64,000 nucleotides of DNA from an uncultured Verrucomicrobia subdivision 3 bacterium (GTDB lineage Bacteria; Verrucomicrobiota; Verrucomicrobiia; Limisphaerales; UBA11358). Shown in pieces: positions 28,533 through 36,764 of the stretch. Below the pieces are notes generated by a model that did not search any database, was not told where the DNA came from, and worked only from the letters and a program-made list of their open reading frames with translations. The position numbers were made by a program, and so were the translations under genes. The DNA lies in NCBI GenBank assembly GCA_903875465.1, contig CAIQWB010000149.1:1-64000 (forward strand), given 5' to 3'. Positions within the stretch are counted from its first letter, which is position 1; every line of letters starts with the position of its first letter.

Positions 28533-30257
28533 TCAAACCGCAGGGTTTTCGGAGATCAATTTACGAACCAGGGCCACCGCTTCCTCAATTTTGACAAATT
28601 GCACAGGACCGTTGCGCGGTTTGATTTCCACTTCACCCTTGGCCAGCGATTTTTCGCCCAGCCCGACGCGCAGCGGGAAACCCACCAGATCGGCATCTTT
28701 GAACTTCACGCCCGGACGATCATCCCGATCATCCAGAATCACGTCCACCCCTTGGGCGGTGAGTTCGGCGTAGATTTTCTCGGCGAGTTGCATGGCCTGG
28801 CTTTCCGGAGCGACGCTCAAGGGCGTGATGCACACTTGATAGGGCGCCACATTCAAAGGCCAGACAATGCCGTCCTTGTCGTTACCCTGTTCAATAACGG
28901 CCTGCAAGGTGCGGGTCACGCCAATGCCGTAGCAGCCCATGACCGCTGGCTTGCGCACCCCGGTTTCATCCAGGAAGTTCGCCCCGAGCTTCTCGCTGTA
29001 TTTGGTGCCGAGTTTGAAGACGTGGCCGACTTCGATGGCCCGGCGGATTTTCAGGGACTTGCCGCATTTCACACACGGTTCGCCGGCGCTCACCGTGCGC
29101 AGGTCGTACCATTCGGTCACCTTGATGTCGCGTTCGAGCGAGACATTCCGATAATGGAAGCCATCCTCGTTCGCACCGGTGGTCATGTCATTGGCCCCGC
29201 GCAGGCGTTCATCGGCATAGACTTTGACGTCCGCCGGCACCTTCGCCACCGCGCCCAGGGAGCCGGGCTTGGCGCCCAGCGTGGCCAGGCATTCCTCGGG
29301 CGTGGCCGGACGCACGGCCACCGCGCCGGTGCGGGCACTGAATTTGGTTTCGTTTAACTGATCGTCGCCGCGAATGGCAATGAGCACAACCTTGCTGTCG
29401 GCGACATAAACGAGGGTTTTAATCTGCCGGTTGGCCGGCACGCTGTAGGGGGCTTTGGCGAGGGCCTCGATGGTGACCACGCCCGGGGTGGCAAATTGCT
29501 CGATGGCGGGTCCAAGATCGCGGGCGGCGGTTTTCGGGATGCCGCTGGTGGCCTTTTCGATATTGGCCGCATACCCGCAGGCTTCACAGAAGGCCACTTC
29601 GTTTTCGCCGGTTTCGGCCGGCACCATGAATTCGTGGGAGTGGTTGCCACCGATCACGCCCGTGTCGGCTTCGACGGGGAACGCCTGGAGTCCGCAGCGG
29701 GCAAAGATGCGGGAGTAAGCGTCGTACATTTTCTTATAACTCACCATGGCCAGGTCGTCGGTGGTGTCGAAGGAATAGGCATCCTTCATGATGAATTCCT
29801 TGGCGCGCATCAGGCCGAAGCGCGGGCGGATTTCATCGCGGAATTTCAGGCTGACCTGGTAGAAATTCTTGGGCAACTGGCGGTAGGAATTAATTTCGTT
29901 CGCCGCCAGCGTGGTGATGACTTCCTCGGCAGTGGGGCTCAGAAACCACTGGCGGCCCGAGCTGTCCTTGACCTTGAAGAGCACGTTGCTGGCGGTTTCG
30001 GCGCGGCCGCTCTGTTCCCAGATTTCCGGGGGCTGCAGGGCGGGCATGAGGACTTCAATGGCGCCGGCGCGGTTCATTTCCTCGCGGATGATGCCTTCGA
30101 TCTTGCGCAGGGCGCGGAGGCCCAGGGGCAGAAAGGTGTAAACGCCACCGGCGAGCTTGCGGATGAGGCCGGCCCGGAGCAGCAGCTTATGGGAAACGAT
30201 TTCCGCATCCGCCGGAGCGTCGCGAAGCGTCGGAATCAAAGTTTGTGTCCACTTCAT
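28533..30257 (-). CDS. proS: Prolyl-tRNA synthetase
   Basis: MKWTQTLIPTLRDAPADAEIVSHKLLLRAGLIRKLAGGVYTFLPLGLRALRKIEGIIREEMNRAGAIEVLMPALQP; C-terminal anticodon domain. Confidence 0.97.
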   Translation of the reverse strand: MKWTQTLIPTLRDAPADAEIVSHKLLLRAGLIRKLAGGVYTFLPLGLRALRKIEGIIREEMNRAGAIEVLMPALQPPEIWEQSGRAETASNVLFKVKDSSGRQWFLSPTAEEVITTLAANEINSYRQLPKNFYQVSLKFRDEIRPRFGLMRAKEFIMKDAYSFDTTDDLAMVSYKKMYDAYSRIFARCGLQAFPVEADTGVIGGNHSHEFMVPAETGENEVAFCEACGYAANIEKATSGIPKTAARDLGPAIEQFATPGVVTIEALAKAPYSVPANRQIKTLVYVADSKVVLIAIRGDDQLNETKFSARTGAVAVRPATPEECLATLGAKPGSLGAVAKVPADVKVYADERLRGANDMTTGANEDGFHYRNVSLERDIKVTEWYDLRTVSAGEPCVKCGKSLKIRRAIEVGHVFKLGTKYSEKLGANFLDETGVRKPAVMGCYGIGVTRTLQAVIEQGNDKDGIVWPLNVAPYQVCITPLSVAPESQAMQLAEKIYAELTAQGVDVILDDRDDRPGVKFKDADLVGFPLRVGLGEKSLAKGEVEIKPRNGPVQFVKIEEAVALVRKLISENPAV

Positions 30258-30614
30258 GGTTGAGAGAGGGTACGGGAAATCCGGGGACAAAATGAAGCTT
30301 TTTCGGTTTGGGGATCAGGGGTCCATGAGTTGATTGGCCAGTTGTTTTAATCACTGGTTTTCGGTGGCTGGCACCTTGCCGAAGGCGTCAGACCGGCCGG
30401 GCCGGCGCCACGTGGCAACGGGCGGGCTGCCGCTCCGGTGGGGGCGCGGCCGGTCGTTTAACTGGGTCTGCCAGGCCAGCGTCAGGCGGGAGTTTGGCGG
30501 GGGCAGCGGAACAGCTGGGCGCCAAATTTAAAATTTTATGGGCGGAGGGAGGAATTACGGCCGGTGATATATTTTAACATTTTCCGGCGGGCCATTTCCT
30601 TTTAAGCTTACGGC

Positions 30615-31691
30615 GTGCATCGTGAATCTCTTAAATCCGCCGGGCGCGTCGTCGTAAAATTGGGCACGGGCGTGCTGACGGACAGTCAAAAGCAGCCGGA
30701 CCCGGCGCAACTTGCGCAGTTGGTCGCGCAAATCGCGGCCCTGCGCCAGTCGGGCCATCAGGTGGTGGTGGTGACCAGTGGTGCCGTGGGCGCGGGCATG
30801 GGGGCGCTCGGCTATAAAAGCCGGCCGAATCACCTGGCTGAAAAGCAGGCGTGCGCGGCCGTGGGGCAATCCCGATTGATGGCGGTTTATGACCAGTTGT
30901 TTGCGAAGCACGGGCTGGTGGTGGCCCAGGTGCTGCTCACCCATGACGACCTGGAGCACCATGAGCGCCATTTGAACGCGCGCAACACCCTGGTGACGCT
31001 GCTGGAACTCGGGGTGGTGCCGATCATTAATGAGAACGACGCCGTGTCGTTCACCGAAATCAAATTTGGCGACAACGACAAGCTCTCGGCCCTGGTGGCG
31101 GCACTGTTGCCGGCGGATTTGCTGGTGATTTTAACGACGGTGGACGGCGTGATCGAGGGTTTTGGCGGGGCGAATCCGCGCACGATTCCGGTGATTGAAC
31201 AGATTGACGCCACGATTGAAGCCCTGGCGGGCGGCACCACGAGCGAGACAGCGGTGGGCGGGATGAAGTCGAAGGTGGACGCGGCCCGGATCGCGGTGCG
31301 CTCGGGCATTCCGCTGGTGATCGCCTCGGGGCGCAAAGTGGATGTGCTGGCGCAAATCACCAGTGGCGTGGAAGCGGGTACGCTGTTCGTGGCCACGCCC
31401 ACCAAGCTGGCGGGGCGCAAACGCTGGATTGCTTTTTTTCATCATCCCAAAGGCACCTTGCAAGTGGATGACGGGGCCAAAGAAGCCCTGCGCAATGGGG
31501 GCAAGAGCCTGCTGCCACCGGGCGTGAAATATTGCGACGGCGAGTTTGCTGCCGGTGAAGTGGTGCGCCTGTGTGATGCGGATGGGATGGAATTTGCCCG
31601 CGGGATTGCGCGCTACAGCGCGACCGAAATCCGGGCCCAAACCCTGAGCCGGGTGGAATTGGTGCACCGGGATGACCTGGTGATTTTGTAA
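30615..31691 (+). CDS. proB: Glutamate 5-kinase with PUA domain
   Basis: GTG start; RVVVKLGTGVLTD, VVVVTSGAVGAGMGALGY, PIINENDAVSF; PUA C-term. Confidence 0.95.
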   Translation: MHRESLKSAGRVVVKLGTGVLTDSQKQPDPAQLAQLVAQIAALRQSGHQVVVVTSGAVGAGMGALGYKSRPNHLAEKQACAAVGQSRLMAVYDQLFAKHGLVVAQVLLTHDDLEHHERHLNARNTLVTLLELGVVPIINENDAVSFTEIKFGDNDKLSALVAALLPADLLVILTTVDGVIEGFGGANPRTIPVIEQIDATIEALAGGTTSETAVGGMKSKVDAARIAVRSGIPLVIASGRKVDVLAQITSGVEAGTLFVATPTKLAGRKRWIAFFHHPKGTLQVDDGAKEALRNGGKSLLPPGVKYCDGEFAAGEVVRLCDADGMEFARGIARYSATEIRAQTLSRVELVHRDDLVIL

Positions 31692-31785
31692 GCGCAGCCC
31701 GCGAGCCAGGCGCATGGCGGAGCCGGTGAATGTGCTGGACAGGGTTTGGCGGGTTCGCGAATGATAAAGGCAGGATGAATGTTCC

Positions 31786-33150
31786 ATGGCGGATTTAAAA
31801 GACCAGCCGGCCGCGGCCACCGGCCCCTATCCGCCGGGGCTATATGATGCGTGGCGGTTTGCCGCGTTCAACGGGTTGTCGTTCCAAATTGTGATCGGCA
31901 GTCCGATGATCCTCTATGCCAAGACGCTGCACGCCAGCGCGACGGTGATTGGCATCATCGTGGGCATGCTGCCGTTGCTGGTGATTTTCCAGATTCCCGC
32001 CGCGCATTACATCGAGCGGGTGGGGTACAAGCGTTTTGTGCTGGGGGGCTGGGGCACGCGCACCTTGTTCACCTTTGCGATGGCCATCGTGCCCCTCACC
32101 TCGGGGTTTCTGGACCAAAGCACGCGGCTGGTCCTGATTCTCACCGGGCTGTTTGGCTTCAACCTGGTGCGTGGCATTGCCAGTTGCGCGTGGCTGCCCT
32201 GGATCGCCAGCCTGGTGCCGGAACATTTTCGCGGGCGTTATGTCTCGCGGGACGCGGCGATGGCGAACCTGGGGAGCTTTCTGACGGTCATCGTTTCGGC
32301 GCTGTGCCTGGGGGAAACCCCGCAGCCCTGGCAATATACGGTCATTTTTACATTTAGCGCCGCCATGGGGCTGGTGAGCCTGGTATTTCTCCGCCGGGTG
32401 CCGGATGTGGCCATCACGGAAAAGGAACGCCACTCCAACCTGCCGGTGCCGTGGCTGGCCATGTTGCGACATCCGCCGTTCCAAAAGCTCTTGCATCTGG
32501 TCATCGTTTGGGCAATTGCCTACGGGGGCTTGACGGCCTTCACAGTGGCATTTTTGAAAAGCGAAACCGCCCTGCCGGCGGGACGGATCCTATTTGTCAC
32601 CTCGGTGGCCTTTCTGGGCGGGTTGAGCAGCTTGTGGTTGCTGGGGCACCGGCAGGATCACCTGGGCAGTAAGCCGGTGCTGATTTTCGCACTTGGGGGC
32701 TGGCTGGTGATCATCCTGGCCTGGATCGCGATGGCGGGGGGAGTGCTGGCTCCGCGCCTGCCCACCATTCTATTACTCCAGTTCCTCATGGGCCTGTTCA
32801 ACGCCTTGGTGGCCATCGCCTTCAACCGCCTGGCCATGACGGTGATCCCGCCGATGGGCCGCAACCATTTCTTCGCATTGTATTCGGTGGCGTCCAACGT
32901 CACGCTGGGCCTGGCCCCGGTGGCGTGGGGGTTGTTGATTGATTATGTGGGCGGCTGGCGCGGTCAGGGGCTGGGTTTGAACTGGAATCAATACACCATT
33001 TTCTACGCCCTGGCGCTGGCGGTGTTTGGCCTGGGCCTGGTGCTGGCGGGGAAATTGCACGAGCCCAAGGCCGGCAGCCTGGAGGCGCTGCTGACGGAGT
33101 TTCTGGTGGCCACGCCCCAACGTTTGTGGTCCCGGCTGTGGGCGGATTGA
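31786..33150 (+). CDS. MFS transporter
   Basis: 454 aa, about 12 TM segments. Confidence 0.85.
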   Translation: MADLKDQPAAATGPYPPGLYDAWRFAAFNGLSFQIVIGSPMILYAKTLHASATVIGIIVGMLPLLVIFQIPAAHYIERVGYKRFVLGGWGTRTLFTFAMAIVPLTSGFLDQSTRLVLILTGLFGFNLVRGIASCAWLPWIASLVPEHFRGRYVSRDAAMANLGSFLTVIVSALCLGETPQPWQYTVIFTFSAAMGLVSLVFLRRVPDVAITEKERHSNLPVPWLAMLRHPPFQKLLHLVIVWAIAYGGLTAFTVAFLKSETALPAGRILFVTSVAFLGGLSSLWLLGHRQDHLGSKPVLIFALGGWLVIILAWIAMAGGVLAPRLPTILLLQFLMGLFNALVAIAFNRLAMTVIPPMGRNHFFALYSVASNVTLGLAPVAWGLLIDYVGGWRGQGLGLNWNQYTIFYALALAVFGLGLVLAGKLHEPKAGSLEALLTEFLVATPQRLWSRLWAD

Positions 33151-33277
33151 CGGCGAAAAATTCACCGTTCAAAATCCTAATTGCAGCGAAAACTGACCTT
33201 TCCGGAAAATTTTGCGTGACGGTGGAAAGCGCTTGCAGGCATGCTTTCCGCCATGCCGCGCCCCATCCATTAATGCC

Positions 33278-34546
33278 ATGATTTCCTCCCGCTGGCTGCG
33301 CATCATTCCCGTGGCGCTGGTCATGTACACCATTTCGTACGTGGACCGGACCAACATCTCGCTGGCGTTGGATCCCAAAATCTCCTCCATGCTGCACGAC
33401 TTGCAGATGGACGACCGCATGAAGGGCCAGGCGGCGGGCATTTTCTTTCTCGGGTACGTGCTCTTGCAAATGGCGGGGGGCTGGCTCGCCAGCAGTTGGA
33501 GCGCCAAAAAACTGGTGGCCATGTGCCTGATTTTCTGGGGCGGCTGCGCGGTGGCCGGCGGACTGGCGCGGACCTTTCATGAATTTGAAACCGCCCGGTT
33601 CCTCCTGGGCATGGCGGAAAGCAGTGTGTACCCCGCCACGGTCGTCCTGCTGGCGCATTGGTTTCCGAGCGCGGAGCGGGCGCGGGCCAATGCCTGCTGG
33701 AATCTCTGCCAACCCCTGGCCGTGGCCGCCTCCGCGCCCTTCACCGGCTGGTTGCTGGGGGCCTATGGCTGGCAAACCATGCTTATTCTCGAAGGCGCCC
33801 TGCCCTTTGTATGGCTGCCGATTTGGTGGCTTTTTATCAGCGACCATCCGCGCGACGCCCACTGGATTTCCCCGGCGGAACGCGCGTTTCTGGAGCAAAC
33901 CCTGGAGCACGAGGCCACGCAACTGGAGCCGGCAGAGCCCGTCCCGTTCTGGCAACGCCTGGCGCGCTGGGAAATCGGGGTGATGGTAGTGATGAATTTT
34001 CTCCACAACTCGGCCGCGTATGGTTGCATGACATTTTTTACGGAAGGCTTGCAGGCCCGGCATTTCAGCGCCGTTCAATATGGCTTTTTATTCGCGGCAC
34101 CGTATGCGCTCACCGCCGTGATCATGGTGGTCAACTCCTGGCATTCCGACCGCACCGGGGAGCGGCGCGGGCATGTGGCGGCGGTTTACATTTTGAGCGG
34201 GGTGAGCCTGATTTTGAGTGTCCTCCTGCGGGAGCATTTTTGGCTGTCCTACGCCCTGCTCTGCCTGGCCATTCCCGGACCGTTCGCCGCCCTGGCGCCG
34301 TTCTGGGCGATTCCCACGGAAACGCTGCCACGCAAGGTGTTCGGACCGGTGATCGGACTGGTGAACGCGCTGGGCAACACCGGCGGTTTTTTTGGACCCT
34401 ATATTGTCGGGTGGTTGAAAGCGGAATATCACAGCGTGGCCGTGCCGTTCACGGCGCTGGGCCTGGGGCTGCTGCTGGCGGCTGGACTGGCATTTCTGCT
34501 GCCGAAACGCGTCCTGCCCCAGCCTCAGGCCCCGGCCCGCCGGTAA
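33278..34546 (+). CDS. MFS transporter, anion:cation symporter (ACS)-like
   Basis: [25 protein letters not shown] signature; start ATG at 33278. Confidence 0.87.
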   Translation: MISSRWLRIIPVALVMYTISYVDRTNISLALDPKISSMLHDLQMDDRMKGQAAGIFFLGYVLLQMAGGWLASSWSAKKLVAMCLIFWGGCAVAGGLARTFHEFETARFLLGMAESSVYPATVVLLAHWFPSAERARANACWNLCQPLAVAASAPFTGWLLGAYGWQTMLILEGALPFVWLPIWWLFISDHPRDAHWISPAERAFLEQTLEHEATQLEPAEPVPFWQRLARWEIGVMVVMNFLHNSAAYGCMTFFTEGLQARHFSAVQYGFLFAAPYALTAVIMVVNSWHSDRTGERRGHVAAVYILSGVSLILSVLLREHFWLSYALLCLAIPGPFAALAPFWAIPTETLPRKVFGPVIGLVNALGNTGGFFGPYIVGWLKAEYHSVAVPFTALGLGLLLAAGLAFLLPKRVLPQPQAPARR

Positions 34547-34607
34547 AATTCTACGGAAAGGTGTTACCTCGGCGGTGGTTGGAAACGTCTATGGAGGGGT
34601 GCAGAAC

Positions 34608-35300
34608 ATGAGGACCAAAAACCCGTCGGCGCGGACCAGGACCACGGGGTTCACCCTGATTGAATTATTAGTGGTCATTGCGATTATTGCGATTCTGGCC
34701 GCCATGCTGCTCCCTGCCCTGGCCCGGGCAAAGGAGCGCGCCTACACCATCCAGTGCAATAACAACCTGCGCCAGATCAGCCTGGGGATGTTCCTGTTTG
34801 CGGATGATAACAACAGCTTTTTCCCCGAGTCCGGCGGCACGATCCGTTGGGACGCGGCGAATCCCAATGCCAGTACCAATGGCTGGTCGCAACAAATCAT
34901 CAGCTTTGTGCAAACCACCAATGTGTTTCATTGCCCGGCGAATTTTGTGCAACCGCCCGCCTTGCAATCGCCCTTTAATTATTTCAACGGCGTGCGGGCG
35001 GCGTATGAGGCTGCCGGCGAGAAGGAGGCGGCGGTGAACACCAAAAAAATCATGTTCCCCTCGGCCCAGGTGTTGTCTGGCGACACCATTGGCACGGAAT
35101 TTGTGCCCACGGATTGCGACAAGGACGATTACTCCCAAAACTGCGTGGGGGGTGCCGTCAATGGCCTGCCCTGGGAGGAATGGCAGGTGCACAGCCGCGG
35201 CCAGAACGTGCTCTTCACCGATGGCCACGCCAAATGGTACAAGGGTTACGACACGAATGAGATGACCTTCCGGTACGCATCCATGTCCGGCTGGCAGTAG
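34608..35300 (+). CDS. Type II secretion/prepilin-like protein with N-terminal methylation motif
   Basis: [35 protein letters not shown]-terminal [10 protein letters not shown]. Confidence 0.93.
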   Translation: MRTKNPSARTRTTGFTLIELLVVIAIIAILAAMLLPALARAKERAYTIQCNNNLRQISLGMFLFADDNNSFFPESGGTIRWDAANPNASTNGWSQQIISFVQTTNVFHCPANFVQPPALQSPFNYFNGVRAAYEAAGEKEAAVNTKKIMFPSAQVLSGDTIGTEFVPTDCDKDDYSQNCVGGAVNGLPWEEWQVHSRGQNVLFTDGHAKWYKGYDTNEMTFRYASMSGWQ

Positions 35301-35336
35301 GCCGTAGACCCCGACCGCGCCCAGTGGTACGGTTAT

Positions 35337-35606
35337 TCAGACCCCGGACTGCGGAAACTTCTCCCGAATGCGTCGGCGCAGATGCTCCTCGTCGGAGGGC
35401 TGGTAACGCCGGCGGGTGATCAGGCGCTGGACGGCATCCAGCAATTCCATCCAGTCTTCCAGCGGCGGTTCAGGCACGGGCTGCCAGGAGTCGAAGCGCT
35501 TGGCCCGGTGGTAAAACCGCCACTCGCGGCTCACGTGCTGGACGTAAACCTGCAGTTTCTCACCGTCTTCGGTCACCCGCTTCCAACTAATTTCTGCTTT
35601 GGCCAT
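35337..35606 (-). CDS. Conserved-looking hypothetical protein
   Basis: 89 aa, compact ORF directly downstream of ispF on same strand. Confidence 0.6.
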   Translation of the reverse strand: MAKAEISWKRVTEDGEKLQVYVQHVSREWRFYHRAKRFDSWQPVPEPPLEDWMELLDAVQRLITRRRYQPSDEEHLRRRIREKFPQSGV

Positions 35607-35615
35607 GGGCTTAGC

Positions 35616-36095
35616 TTACTCCGGCAAGTCGACGCTGGCAACCGCCATGGCGGCAATGCCTTCCTCCCGCCCGATGAACCCCATCAGCTCGTTGGTGGTC
35701 GCCTTGATGCCGATTTGCTTTTCGCTCACCCCCAGGGCCGCCGCCACGCGCTGTTTCATCAGGGCAATATGCGGGTAAATCTTGGGGGCTTGGGCAATGA
35801 CCGTGGCATCCACATTCACAATGCGGCCCGAGCGCGCGGCGATCTGCCGGGCGGCCTCCTCCAGGAAAATCTTGCTGGGCACCCCGCGCCACCGCGGATC
35901 GGTGTTGGGAAAAAAATGCCCGATATCCTCCTCGCCAATCGCGCCGAGCAGGGCGTCGCAGATGGCATGCATGAGGGCATCCGCATCGGAATGCCCGTCC
36001 AGCCCCTTCGTGTGCGGAATTTCCACGCCTCCCAGAAAGAGCGCGCGCCCGGCAACCAATTGATGTACGTCGTAACCAATGCCTACATGAACCAT
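35616..36095 (-). CDS. ispF: 2-C-methyl-D-erythritol 2,4-cyclodiphosphate synthase
   Basis: GIGYDVHQLVAGRALFLGGVEIPHTKGLDGHSDADALMHAICDALLGAIGEEDIGHFFP. Confidence 0.97.
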   Translation of the reverse strand: MVHVGIGYDVHQLVAGRALFLGGVEIPHTKGLDGHSDADALMHAICDALLGAIGEEDIGHFFPNTDPRWRGVPSKIFLEEAARQIAARSGRIVNVDATVIAQAPKIYPHIALMKQRVAAALGVSEKQIGIKATTNELMGFIGREEGIAAMAVASVDLPE

Positions 36096-36100
36096 GCCCC

Positions 36101-36129
36101 AGTGTAAAATGTCCCGGGACGTTTACCAA
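36101..36129 (-). promoter_or_regulatory. Candidate promoter of ispF (leaderless architecture)
   Basis: Minus strand TTGGTA - 17 nt - TACACT, 5 nt before ATG at 36095. Confidence 0.45.
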
Positions 36130-36478
36130 GCGGTTTTAACCGGCGCGGACGCGATGACTCATATTACATGTTACTGGAGCGGGGCGGTGGTCGAGTGGTT
36201 TATTGCCACTTAAACCGAACTGACCTCCGTCTCATGAGGCGCTTGACGCAACCACCTTCACATCGGACAATCGATAGCATGTGGATGGCGAAAGGTGCAG
36301 CCCAGAGAAGCGCCAAAAGAACCTCACGGGCTTGCCGGAAAGTGCCTCAATGATTTCATATTTGCAGGTATTGCAGCCAAATTGGTGGCCCGAGAAGTCC
36401 GGCGTGCCAGTCTCCGGTGGCTTACCCACCCGCATACGTTTTCATTCACCGGTATGAGCAAATTCGGCCAGACTTTGT

Positions 36479-36648
36479 TAAACCCGAACTCCGAAATTAA
36501 AATGGCTGGGATGTGTCAAGATGTTGGAGCCGAAACACTTTGGAAAAATCGCCGGCATACCCGCAGTGGTCTGGTGAGATTTTTCCAAAGCGTTTATGCC
36601 AAAGAGATTGATGCAGACCGGCCGTTTTAATTTCGGAGTTCGGGTTTA
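36479..36648. repeat. About 170-bp nested imperfect palindrome (MITE-like or structured RNA element)
   Basis: Perfect 24-bp terminal inverted repeats TAAACCCGAACTCCGAAATTAAAA (36479-36502) / TTTTAATTTCGGAGTTCGGGTTTA (36625-36648); internal perfect 13-bp IR CTTTGGAAAAATC (36538-36550) / GATTTTTCCAAAG (36578-36590); 35- and 34-nt partly complementary arms between. Confidence 0.85.
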
Positions 36649-36764
36649 TATGATCCGCCTGGCAAATTGTTCGCTATTGGCTGGCACAGCAACGGAAACG
36701 GCTGAAACAAAGTTTCTCAAAGCCGGTGGTCAGGGTGAGCGTATGCGCCGAGGCCCTCCAATCG

